64,000 nucleotides of DNA from JAITVB01 sp031553805. Its GTDB lineage: Bacteria > Bacteroidota > Bacteroidia > Bacteroidales > Rikenellaceae. The stretch lies in the NCBI GenBank assembly GCA_031553805.1, contig JAVBLC010000015.1:1-64000 (forward strand), given 5' to 3'. Shown here piece by piece: positions 9,420 through 16,750 of this stretch. The position numbers and the translations under genes are program-made. Under the pieces are notes generated by a model. The model was not told the DNA's origin. It made no database searches and saw only the letters and a program-made list of their open reading frames with translations. Position 1 is the stretch's first letter, and every line of letters starts with the position of its first letter.

Positions 9420-9666
9420 GCCGCTTTTTGTAAAAAGCGGCACCAAAAACTTTTGGGCGATACTGCGTATCGCATGACTTACTTTACTCGGCCTTATAAA
9501 AGGTTATAGAAGAGGGGGCCCCTTTTGTCGTAACGCTCAAAATTCGAAGTGCTACGGGAAGGGGCCCCCTCTTCTAAAACCTTTACTAATAATACTAAGC
9601 AAGGGAGGTCAAGGGAAACGGAGTTTCCTCGAAAAATTTTGGGGGCGCCTTTTTATAAAAAGGCGC
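9420..9666. repeat. Composite palindromic extragenic element A
   Basis: A 247-bp element bounded by two hairpins, GCCGCTTTTT/AAAAAGCGGC (9420-9441) and GCGCCTTTTT/AAAAAGGCGC (9645-9666). Inside each end lies an AAAA/TTTT stretch and a short stem: GCGATAC/GTATCGC (9457-9473) on the left and GGAAAC/GTTTCC (9614-9628) on the right. The core is a long inverted repeat in which AGAAGAGGGGGCCCC pairs with GGGGCCCCCTCTTCT across about 40 nt, flanked by AAAGGTT and AACCTTT. No coding potential. This fills the gap between rnhB and the exonuclease gene. Confidence 0.9.
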
Positions 9667-9696
9667 AGTTCTATGCCTGCGTGAAGCCCTGCAAAA

Positions 9697-10197
9697 TCAG
9701 AGTATGACCAGGGCGATTCGGGCGCAGCCTTCGGCGTCGGCGAGGGCGTGGTGGTGGTTGGTGAAGTCGATGCCGAGGTGGGCGCAGACGGTGGGGAGAC
9801 GATGGTTGCCGATGAGTTGTTTGGGAAAATGGCGGCGGGCGGCGACGAGGGTGCAGTAGAATTGGTAATCGGGGTAATCCATCCCGTAACTGGCACAAGT
9901 GGCTTTCAAGACGCTTTCGTCAAAATTCTTGTTGTGGGCGACCAGCGGCAGCCCCCCCACCAGGGGGGACAGTTCGGCCCAGACTTCGGGAAATACGGGT
10001 GCATCGAGCGTATCAGCATAAAAAATCCCGTGGATCTCTTCCGAAAAACGGCGGATATAGTAATTCGGCGTCGGGCGGATCAGCCGGTGTTCGCGGGCCA
10101 CGATCTCGCCCTCGCGCACAATCACCAACCCGACCGAACAAATGCTCGTCGGACGATAATTCGCCGTCTCAAAGTCAATAGCCGCAAAGTCCTGCAT
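9697..10197 (-). CDS. DnaQ-like 3'-5' exonuclease
   Basis: A 166-aa DEDDh exonuclease domain protein. Exo I is IDFET (Asp8, Glu10), Exo II is AHNKNFDESVL, and Exo III is HHALADAEGCAR with the catalytic His and Asp. There is no BRCT or other added domain, so it is the short stand-alone form; Bacteroidetes have several, with DNA or RNA substrates not predictable from sequence. It lies alone between two copies of the same extragenic element, which face it from both sides. Its -7 box is so close to the ATG that the mRNA should have almost no leader. Confidence 0.88.
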   Translation of the reverse strand: MQDFAAIDFETANYRPTSICSVGLVIVREGEIVAREHRLIRPTPNYYIRRFSEEIHGIFYADTLDAPVFPEVWAELSPLVGGLPLVAHNKNFDESVLKATCASYGMDYPDYQFYCTLVAARRHFPKQLIGNHRLPTVCAHLGIDFTNHHHALADAEGCARIALVIL

Positions 10198-10201
10198 TTC
10201 G

Positions 10202-10209
10202 CAAAGGTA
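10202..10209 (-). promoter_or_regulatory. -7 box (TACCTTTG) abutting exonuclease start
   Basis: Exact TAnnTTTG on the minus strand, ending 4 nt before the ATG at 10197. With transcription starting about 5-7 nt after the box, the transcript would be leaderless or nearly so. No -33 match. Confidence 0.45.
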
Positions 10210-10230
10210 GAAATTTTGCAGGCTTCGACT

Positions 10231-10471
10231 GGCACTTTTTGTAAAAAGTGCCTCAAAAACTTTTCTGGAAAGCTGCGCTTTCCTTGACTCACTTTACTCG
10301 GCCTTAAAAAAGGTTTTAGAGGGGGGCCACTGTCCGAACGGCGATCGAAAACTCGATGTGTTACTCGACAGTGGCCCCCCTCTAAAACCTTTACTAATAC
10401 TAAGCAAGGGAGATCAAAGGATACGCAGTATCCCAGTAAAATTTTTGGTGCCGCTTTTTATAAAAAGCGGC
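10231..10471. repeat. Composite palindromic extragenic element B
   Basis: Second copy of the element at 9420. End hairpins are GGCAC...GTGCC (10231-10252) and GCCGC...GCGGC (10450-10471). Inner stems are GGAAAGC/GCTTTCC (10267-10283) and GGATAC/GTATCC (10419-10433). The core again is a long hairpin, here GGGGGGCCACTGTC with GACAGTGGCCCCCC. Flanks such as TTTACTCGGCCTTA and AAAACCTTTACTAAT are shared with element A, while the hairpin stems differ by paired changes. Confidence 0.9.
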
Positions 10472-10486
10472 AGTCAGAGGCGGGCA

Positions 10487-10792
10487 TTATTTCTTCCTTC
10501 GGGGATTGGCTGGGAACCAGCCTTTTTTAACGCGTTGTTCCTGTTCGATGAGTTCGTGGATAGTCCAGAAGGAGGAGAAGGCAAAGACGCCGAGAATGGG
10601 TGACCAGAGGGGATGAACGATCCACACGGAAGCGGCGCCACCGAGAAGACCCAACACTAAAAAAATCCACCAGCAGCGTTTGCCCCAGTAGTATTCGGCT
10701 TTGATGACGACAGGGTGGAACAGGCCGATAATTAGAAACGCCGCTGCACCGATAGCCAGGCCCGAGAGGTGACTCCAGTCAAAACTCCCCAT
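10487..10792 (-). CDS. DUF4491 family membrane protein
   Basis: A 101-aa protein with three hydrophobic segments (about residues 8-25, 37-53 and 60-80) and the DUF4491 pattern: HLSGLAIGAAAFLIIGLFHPVVIKAEYYWGKRCWWIFLVLG...HELIEQEQRVKKGWFPANPRRK. The basic C-terminus should be cytosolic. Function unknown. The open frame extends to 10888, but family similarity begins at MGSFDWSHL, giving the start at 10792. It is divergent from the feoB gene across about 145 nt. Confidence 0.8.
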   Translation of the reverse strand: MGSFDWSHLSGLAIGAAAFLIIGLFHPVVIKAEYYWGKRCWWIFLVLGLLGGAASVWIVHPLWSPILGVFAFSSFWTIHELIEQEQRVKKGWFPANPRRKK

Positions 10793-10905
10793 AACGTGTG
10801 ATTTTAGCGATAGATGATACCTACTATGCAGTAAAAAGCCCTGTAAGAGCGGCCTTTCGGCCGTGAAAGCCGGGGTGCAATATCGCAAATTCCGGCGATT
10901 AATCC

Positions 10906-10913
10906 TATCTTTG
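10906..10913 (+). promoter_or_regulatory. -7 box (TATCTTTG) for feoB
   Basis: Exact TAnnTTTG match 25 nt upstream of the ATG at 10938. It rules out the longer open frame starting at 10863. No obvious Fur-like palindrome was found beside it. Confidence 0.5.
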
Positions 10914-10937
10914 CATAAAAATCAGGGGATTAATTTG

Positions 10938-13373
10938 ATGGAAGAAAGCAGGCCTGTTCGGTTGTCAGCATTGAACTCGTTGGAAACGGGGGTAATTACG
11001 CGCGTTTTCGGGGCAGGGTCGTTCCGCAAGCGGATCACCGAAATGGGATTTATCCGCGGCAAGCGGGTGCGGGTGATTAAGAACGCTCCGTTGCAGGACC
11101 CGGTCGAGTATGAGGTGATGGGTTACCGTGTGGCGCTCCGGCGGGCCGAGGCTGAGATGATCGAAGTGATCCCGGTCGCCGACGACACGACCGGGAACGA
11201 ACCGCCGGTGCTGAACGAAAAGGCCACGTTCGACCGCGAAAGCCCCAACCGTTTCCTGCACGAGTCGGGCAATACCATTAACGTGGCCCTGGTCGGCAAT
11301 CCGAACAGCGGGAAGACGTCGCTGTTCAACGTCGTTTCGGGCGCCAACGAGCGGGTGGGCAACTACAGCGGGGTGACGGTCGACGCAAAGACCGTTTCGT
11401 TCTCACGCCAGGGATTTCGCTTCAATCTGTCGGATCTGCCCGGCACCTATTCCATTACCGAATACACGCCCGAAGAATTATACGTGCGCAGCCACATCCT
11501 CGAACGGATGCCCGACGTGGTGATCAACGTGGTCGACGCCTCGAACCTCGAGCGCAACCTCTACCTCACCACCCAGCTGATCGACATGAACCTGAAAGTG
11601 GTGATCGCCCTCAATATGTACGATGAGCTGACGGCCACCGGGGCGACGTTCGACTACGCCGCCCTGGGCCGGATGATCGGGATCCCGATCGTGCCGACGG
11701 TCGCCTCGCGGGGACAGGGGATGGACGAGCTGTTCCGCACCGTGATCGACGTCTTCGAGGACAACGAGCCCCTCGTGCGCCACGTCCACATCCACTACGG
11801 CGAAGACATCGAGCGCAGCATCTCGCTGTTGCAGACCGAAATCTGGAAGAACAGGGACGTGGTAGTGCGCTACTCGTCGCGCTACATCGCCATCAAACTG
11901 TTGGAGGGCGACAAAAGCACCGAATGGTTGCTCACGGGTTGTCCCAACCGCCAGGAGATCATCGACCTGGCGGCTCACGAGCGGAGCCACCTCGAAAGAA
12001 ACCACGGCGACCGGCCCGAAACGCTGATCGCCAACGCCAAATACGGCTTCATCGACGGCGCATTGGGCGAAACGTTCCGACCCGGCCCGTTGGACAAGCA
12101 CGCCCGCACAGGGCGCATCGACGCCATCCTGACCCACAAATGGTTCGGCTTTCCGATCTTTATTTTCCTGATGTGGGCGATGTTCCAGATCACCTTTTCG
12201 CTTGGGGGATATCCCGCCGGGTGGTTAGAAGACGGCGTCGCCTGGCTCGGCAATTGGGTGTCCGGCATTATGAACGAAGGCCCGCTACGCGACCTGCTGG
12301 TCGACGGGGTGATCGCCGGCGTGGGGGGCGTGATCGTCTTCCTGCCCAACATCCTGCTGCTGTTTTTCTTCATTTCGCTGATGGAGGACACCGGTTATAT
12401 GGCCCGCGCGTCGTTCATCATGGACCGGCTGATGCACCGCATCGGCTTGCACGGCAAGTCGTTTATCCCGCTGCTGATGGGTTTCGGGTGTAACGTGCCC
12501 GCCATCATGGCCACCCGCACGCTCGAAAGCAAGAAAGACCGGCTGCTGACAATGCTCATCATTCCGTTTATTTCGTGCAGCGCACGGTTGCCGGTCTATG
12601 TACTGCTGATCTCCGCCTTCTTTGTGAAGAACGGGGGGTTGGTGCTGGCGTCGATCTACCTGATCGGGATCGGGATTGCTGTGCTTTCGTCGCTGCTCCT
12701 GAAACGGGTGTTCTTCAGCAAGGAGGAGGCGCCGTTCGTGATGGAACTTCCCCCTTACCGCATTCCGACCGGTCGCAATGTGGTGCGCCATATGTGGGGC
12801 AAGGGGGTGCAATACCTCAAAAAAATGGGGAATGTGATCCTCATCGCTTCGGTACTGATCTGGGTGCTGGGCCACTATCCGTTGGCTAAACCGGGAATGA
12901 GCCCCGCCGAGCAACAGGAGAACTCTTACATCGGCCGCATCGGCAAGGGGATCGAACCGGTAATCCGCCCGCTGGGTTTCGACTGGCAGGTCGGGGTGGC
13001 GCTCGTCACCGGGTTTGCCGCCAAAGAGGTGGTCGTGAGCACGATGGCCGTGCTGGCCAGCAACGACCAGGCTCAGACAGAAGCCACCGGCGACGATGAG
13101 GCGGACGAAGCGGCCCAATTCTCGACCCTGAAAGAAAACCTCAAAACCCGTACCTATACGTATGGTCCCCGGGCGGGTGAGGCGGTATTCAGTCCGCTGG
13201 TGGCCTATGCACTGATGATCTTCATCCTGATCTACGTGCCGTGCATCGCGGTGATCGTGGCTATCTGGCGCGAGGCGGGATGGCGTTGGGCGCTCTTTTC
13301 GGTCTTTTACACCACGGGGATAGCGTGGCTGCTGGCCTTTGCCGTCTATCGGATCGGAATGATATTTGCCTGA
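10938..13373 (+). CDS. feoB: FeoA-FeoB fusion ferrous iron transporter
   Basis: An 811-aa inner-membrane Fe(II) transporter. Residues 1-80 form a FeoA (SH3-like) domain, fused to FeoB by a short linker. The G domain follows with G1 GNPNSGKT (120-127), DLPGTYSI (G3) and a G4 read as LNMYDE rather than the usual NxxD, then a helical GDI-like region and the polytopic core with two Gate motifs (PLLMGFGCNVPAIMATR and FISCSARLPVYVLLISAFF). The FeoA-FeoB fusion is common in Bacteroidetes. The small Cys-rich gene 9 nt downstream completes the usual operon, closed by a terminator. Confidence 0.95.
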   Translation: MEESRPVRLSALNSLETGVITRVFGAGSFRKRITEMGFIRGKRVRVIKNAPLQDPVEYEVMGYRVALRRAEAEMIEVIPVADDTTGNEPPVLNEKATFDRESPNRFLHESGNTINVALVGNPNSGKTSLFNVVSGANERVGNYSGVTVDAKTVSFSRQGFRFNLSDLPGTYSITEYTPEELYVRSHILERMPDVVINVVDASNLERNLYLTTQLIDMNLKVVIALNMYDELTATGATFDYAALGRMIGIPIVPTVASRGQGMDELFRTVIDVFEDNEPLVRHVHIHYGEDIERSISLLQTEIWKNRDVVVRYSSRYIAIKLLEGDKSTEWLLTGCPNRQEIIDLAAHERSHLERNHGDRPETLIANAKYGFIDGALGETFRPGPLDKHARTGRIDAILTHKWFGFPIFIFLMWAMFQITFSLGGYPAGWLEDGVAWLGNWVSGIMNEGPLRDLLVDGVIAGVGGVIVFLPNILLLFFFISLMEDTGYMARASFIMDRLMHRIGLHGKSFIPLLMGFGCNVPAIMATRTLESKKDRLLTMLIIPFISCSARLPVYVLLISAFFVKNGGLVLASIYLIGIGIAVLSSLLLKRVFFSKEEAPFVMELPPYRIPTGRNVVRHMWGKGVQYLKKMGNVILIASVLIWVLGHYPLAKPGMSPAEQQENSYIGRIGKGIEPVIRPLGFDWQVGVALVTGFAAKEVVVSTMAVLASNDQAQTEATGDDEADEAAQFSTLKENLKTRTYTYGPRAGEAVFSPLVAYALMIFILIYVPCIAVIVAIWREAGWRWALFSVFYTTGIAWLLAFAVYRIGMIFA

Positions 13374-13382
13374 CGTAGGAGC

Positions 13383-13619
13383 ATGCAAACCGTCCTGGTC
13401 ATACTCATCGTTGCCGCCTGCGTTGCGGCGCTGGGCTGGCGCCTCTGGAAATATTTCCGGCGGGGTGCGACGGTCGACTGCGACTGCGGCTGCGGTGCCG
13501 GGAGCGACTGTCCGGCCAACCGCACGCAAGGCAAGGACGGGGCAGGCATCCCCGTCGGCCCCTGCGACGACTGCCCGCTCGGCGAGATGTGCCATTCGCC
13601 GCAGAAAAAGGAAGCATAA
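13383..13619 (+). CDS. FeoB-associated Cys-rich membrane protein
   Basis: A 78-aa protein with one N-terminal membrane helix (about residues 3-20) and a cytosolic tail rich in Cys: CDCGCGAG, DCPAN, CDDCPLGEMC. This is the FeoB-associated Cys-rich family (PF12669), thought to help iron delivery or gating; the mechanism is not established. The eight Cys could bind Fe or Zn (inference). It follows feoB by 9 nt. Confidence 0.85.
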   Translation: MQTVLVILIVAACVAALGWRLWKYFRRGATVDCDCGCGAGSDCPANRTQGKDGAGIPVGPCDDCPLGEMCHSPQKKEA

Positions 13620-13653
13620 CTCTCCCACTGGCCCCTCTCTACCCATTCCTATA

Positions 13654-13684
13654 CCCCGAAGCACAACCTGCTTTGGGGGTTTTT
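13654..13684 (+). terminator. Intrinsic terminator of feoB operon
   Basis: CCCCGAAGCA pairs with TGCTTTGGGG (one G-U pair), loop CAACC, followed by GTTTTTAT. Confidence 0.8.
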
Positions 13685-13725
13685 ATATCACTGACAATCA
13701 AATGAATTGAAAAATATTTCTACAA

Positions 13726-13771
13726 AAACTAAAAAATTAGTTTGAAAACTAAAAAATTAGTTTTATGTTTG
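13726..13771 (+). promoter_or_regulatory. blaI promoter with two identical operators
   Basis: The 18-bp palindrome AAACTAAAAAATTAGTTT occurs twice, at 13726-13743 and 13746-13763, 20 bp centre to centre. Between and after them lies a textbook Bacteroidetes promoter: -33 TTTG at 13741-13744, exactly 19 nt, then -7 TATGTTTG at 13764-13771. Operator 2 fills the whole -33/-7 spacer. Autorepression by the BlaI-type protein encoded 28 nt downstream is inferred. Confidence 0.85.
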
Positions 13772-13798
13772 CATTACACAATGAAATGATTCCGGGAA

Positions 13799-14191
13799 AT
13801 GAAGACCGAACCCACGATGAAACAGGAACTGACCCGCGCCGAACTGGAAGTGATGCAGATCCTTTGGAAAAAGGAGAACGCTTTCGTGAATGACATCCTC
13901 GAAGAGATGCCTGCCCCGCGGCCGGCCTACAACACGGTGTCGACCATCGTGCGCATCCTGGAGAAGAAAGGGGTCGTGGGCCACAAAGCCTTCGGAAAAA
14001 GCCACCGCTACCACCCGCTGATCGGCAAGGAAGAATATACCCAGAATTTTATGCAGGGCGTGATGCACAACTTTTTCGACAACTCGTTCACGCAACTCTT
14101 TTCGTTCTTCTCGGCCCGCGAAGACCTTTCGACCGCCGAGATCGAAGAGATCCGCCGCATCGCCGAACTGATTACCAAAGCACAAAAGTAA
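13799..14191 (+). CDS. BlaI/MecI-family transcriptional repressor
   Basis: A 130-aa winged-helix repressor. The family pattern is clear: LTRAELEVMQILWKKENAFVNDILEEM, then the recognition helix region YNTVSTIVRILEKKGVVGHKAFGKSHRYHPLIGKEEYTQ, and a C-terminal dimerisation helix. Such proteins bind palindromic operators as dimers and are cleaved or released when a partner M56 peptidase senses a signal. The partner gene is 24 nt downstream and the twin operators lie just upstream, so an autoregulated two-gene unit is likely. No beta-lactamase gene is nearby, so the signal is unknown. A second in-frame ATG (MKQELT) six codons in is an alternative start. Confidence 0.92.
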   Translation: MKTEPTMKQELTRAELEVMQILWKKENAFVNDILEEMPAPRPAYNTVSTIVRILEKKGVVGHKAFGKSHRYHPLIGKEEYTQNFMQGVMHNFFDNSFTQLFSFFSAREDLSTAEIEEIRRIAELITKAQK

Positions 14192-14215
14192 GGTCAACCG
14201 GTAAAAACGATACTT

Positions 14216-16018
14216 ATGGAACTGCCGTATATCCTCCAAACCCAAATCTGCTTCGCCCTGCTGTGGGTGCTTTACCGGGTCGTGCTGCAACACAGCGGCC
14301 AGTTCGGCCACAATCGGGCCTACCTGTTGGGATCGGTGGCGGTGTCATTCGTGGTGCCGCTGCTCTCGATCCCGGTCTACCCGGCGGCGCAGGTGGCGGT
14401 GCCGGTCTTCACGGGCGAACTCGTGCTTCCGGCCGGGGTAGCCGTGACCGAAGCCGCTTCACCGACGGTCGGTATGGCTGACGTGGCGTGGATCGTTTAC
14501 GCGACAGGCGCGCTGCTGCTGTTCGGCGCGCTGGTTTTCCAGTCGGTCCGCCTGTGGCGGCGGATGCGCGGCGGCCAGCGGATCGTACTGCCCGAGAACG
14601 GGGTGGTCTACTACACCGATAAGGTCGACACCGCTTTTTCGTTCTTCAACCGCATCTTTGTCAACCGTGAGCGGATCGGCGACGCCGGGTTGCCCCACGT
14701 GATCGCCCACGAAATGGCCCACGTGCGCCTGCGCCACAGTCTCGACTCGCTGCTGTGCGAGGCGATGACCATCGCCCTGTGGTGGAATCCTTTCGTGTGG
14801 CTCTGGAGCCGATCGCTCAAGGAGGTCCACGAGTTCCAGGCCGACCGCCACGTGCTGCGCAACGGATTCGACTCGAATCAATACATATCGCTTATTCTCC
14901 AGAACCTGACCGACCTACATCCGGAGTTCGTCAGCGGGTTCAGTTATTCACTGCTTAAAAATCGACTGATTATGATCTCGAAACAAAAACGGAGCAAACT
15001 GGAGCATTTCCGGATACTGCTCGCCCTGCCGGCCCTGGCCGGTTCACTGGCCCTCTTCTCGTTCACCGAACGCCCGGCCACCGACGAACCGCCGCAGGCA
15101 CAACAGAAACAAGTCATCACCATTAAAAAAAGCGTCGACCAAAACGGGAATGTGCAAGCCGCTTACACCGTCGACGGCCGCGAGGTGACCCTCGAAGAAC
15201 TCAATACCCTCAAGCCCGACCTGATCGAGCGGATAAACGTCACCGCCAATACGCTTACCAACGAAGTCACGATTCTTGGCCAGCCGGAAAATTTATCGGG
15301 CACTGTGGTCAATATAATCCGAAAAGCCGACTCGCTACGGGTTGAAGGCATGCAAGGAAGCGTAATCAAAGTGCAGAAAAACGTGACTTCAAGCGACATC
15401 CCGGAGAACGTGGTGATCTATGTCAACGGCAAAGAGGTCAATCGTGAAATGATGAATAAAATCGACGCGGCAGCCATTCAGCGCGTTGATGTACTGAAAG
15501 AAAAGCTGAGCGGCGATACTACGGCGGTTATCAAGATCCAGTTGAAAGAAGGGAAAACGCTCACCACTGCCCTCGTCCAGCCCTCTTCGATGACGGACGA
15601 GATTACAGTGGTCGGGTACGGCACTGCGCAGAAAGCCGCGATAGACCCTCAGGCTACAGCACAAGCGATCCGGATTACGGGCCGGGCGTCAGGCGCCACG
15701 ATCATCGGTAGCGGCGAAGGACAACCGCTCTTCATCGTCGACGGTGCAGAGGTGTCGAGTATCAAGAACATCCCGGCCGAAAGCATTCAACAGATCGATG
15801 TTCTGAAAGACGCCTCCTCGACAGCCGTCTACGGCCAACGGGGCGAAAACGGGGTGGTCCTGATCACCACCAAGGCGGCCGCCGCCAACCAAACTACGAA
15901 GATCTTCATCAACGGCCAACCCTCGACAATGGAAGAATTTGCTAAGTTTGCCCCGAAACAGATCAAAAGCATGGATTTCGACAAGGCGACGAATACGATG
16001 CATGTCGTAACCAAGTAA
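14216..16018 (+). CDS. M56 (BlaR1-like) metallopeptidase with TonB-plug-like repeats
   Basis: A 600-aa membrane protein. The N-terminal half is a BlaR1/MecR1-type M56 peptidase: helices near 8-22, 38-55 and 88-110, zinc motif HEMAH (165-169), third-ligand region KEVHEFQADRH (about 202-212), and a fourth helix at about 265-283. The periplasmic C-terminus is not a penicillin sensor. It carries about four degenerate copies of a plug-like unit: YTVDGREV...LIERINV, IYVNGKEV...IQRVDVLKEK, LFIVDGAEV...IQQIDVLKDASSTAVYGQRGENGVVLITTK, and IFINGQPS...IKSMDFDK. The third is very like the plug of SusC proteins. It pairs with the BlaI-type repressor upstream; the ligand may be an envelope or receptor signal (inference). 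Confidence 0.88.
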   Translation: MELPYILQTQICFALLWVLYRVVLQHSGQFGHNRAYLLGSVAVSFVVPLLSIPVYPAAQVAVPVFTGELVLPAGVAVTEAASPTVGMADVAWIVYATGALLLFGALVFQSVRLWRRMRGGQRIVLPENGVVYYTDKVDTAFSFFNRIFVNRERIGDAGLPHVIAHEMAHVRLRHSLDSLLCEAMTIALWWNPFVWLWSRSLKEVHEFQADRHVLRNGFDSNQYISLILQNLTDLHPEFVSGFSYSLLKNRLIMISKQKRSKLEHFRILLALPALAGSLALFSFTERPATDEPPQAQQKQVITIKKSVDQNGNVQAAYTVDGREVTLEELNTLKPDLIERINVTANTLTNEVTILGQPENLSGTVVNIIRKADSLRVEGMQGSVIKVQKNVTSSDIPENVVIYVNGKEVNREMMNKIDAAAIQRVDVLKEKLSGDTTAVIKIQLKEGKTLTTALVQPSSMTDEITVVGYGTAQKAAIDPQATAQAIRITGRASGATIIGSGEGQPLFIVDGAEVSSIKNIPAESIQQIDVLKDASSTAVYGQRGENGVVLITTKAAAANQTTKIFINGQPSTMEEFAKFAPKQIKSMDFDKATNTMHVVTK

Positions 16019-16046
16019 CTTTTCATAGCGCGTTTTTTTTAGTTGG

Positions 16047-16085
16047 AGTGGTGCGGGCCTGTTTGGGTCCGCACTACTCTTTTTT
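16047..16085 (+). terminator. Intrinsic terminator of blaI-blaR1 unit
   Basis: AGTGGTGCGG pairs with CCGCACTACT (one G-U pair) and is followed by CTTTTTT. Confidence 0.8.
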
Positions 16086-16094
16086 CAGAGATAG

Positions 16095-16439
16095 GGCGGA
16101 AGCTACGCCGGGTTCCTGATCCCGGCGGTGTTGGTGCTGGCCATCCACCAGACGTTGCTGATGCTGTTCTTGTCGGTGCCGCTGCTCTTCCTGTCGGGGG
16201 TAGCCTGGCCGTTGCAGAATATGCCCGGCTTCTGGCGCGGGATCGCATGGTTGCTGTCTTCGACGCAGGGCGTACGGGGATTTCTGAAAATCAGCTCGAT
16301 GGGCGCCAATTTGTCGCAAGTGCGGACGGAATATTTTACGCTTTGTGCCCAAACGCTGGTCTATTTGGTCGGCTGCGTCCTCCTTTACCGCCACCGGATC
16401 ATCCGCGATCGGACCGGAGTTTCGGACAATGACGGGTGA
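16095..16439 (+). pseudogene. Relic of ABC-2 type transporter permease (internal deletion)
   Basis: In one frame from the stop at 16092 to TGA at 16437 the translation reads as two permease pieces fused: SYAGFLIPAVLVLAIHQTLL, the end of the periplasmic domain plus a membrane entry, and then LFLSVPLLFLSGVAWPLQNM and a C-terminal tail ending TLCAQTLVYLVGCVLLYRHR. In intact YhhJ-type ABC-2 permeases about 100-120 residues (several helices) separate these. The N-terminal ~180 residues are also missing. No promoter; it begins straight after the blaR1 terminator. A GTG at 16128 could start a short peptide, but I judge it a decayed gene. Confidence 0.7.
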
Positions 16440-16563
16440 CGCCTGACACGTTAGAAGGCAGCGTTCGGACTCTATCTCCGTTTGCCATCAAATTATCTAT
16501 CCATTGATTATTAGCTAATTAAATGAATCTGCAAAAAAAAAGACGCTCTGCATTGTAACTTTT

Positions 16564-16640
16564 CGGCCGCTCGTCAGTTATATGATAAAATCAGGGAAAA
16601 CCCCTAAACTGACAGGATGTCAGAAAAAAAAAAGCGGCCG
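16564..16640. other. Nested palindromes upstream of the sigma-factor gene
   Basis: Within the 311-bp gap before the sigma gene, CGGCCGCT (16564-16571) pairs with AGCGGCCG (16633-16640), GTCAGTTA pairs with TAAACTGAC inside it, and CTGACA-GGA-TGTCAG (16609-16623) forms its own perfect 6-bp palindrome followed by ten A. TTTG at 16645-16648 with TATCTTGC 20 nt later is a weak promoter candidate. The layout suggests a regulator site or a structured leader; nothing else is visible in the gap. Confidence 0.5.
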
Positions 16641-16750
16641 GAAGTTTGCAGTTTATTGAAAAAAACAGTATCTTGCGAATGCCTAACCCAAAAAAGCGAA
16701 TTGCCTATCGACCAAAATCTACTCTGAATAATAACAAAAAATTGAGTAGA

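Noticed and set aside
9420..9666. Insertion sequence or MITE with target duplications
   Set aside because: No transposase frame and no clear direct duplications at the ends could be seen; kept as a palindromic element.
10863..10937. N-terminal extension of FeoB
   Set aside because: It contains the TATCTTTG -7 box and lacks similarity to FeoA; the start at 10938 is better.
14216..16018. Beta-lactam resistance regulator
   Set aside because: The peptidase lacks the penicillin-sensor domain and there is no beta-lactamase nearby.
16043..16432. 129-codon frame starting in the blaR1 terminator
   Set aside because: The overlapping frame encodes recognisable permease pieces; this one does not and begins inside the terminator stem.
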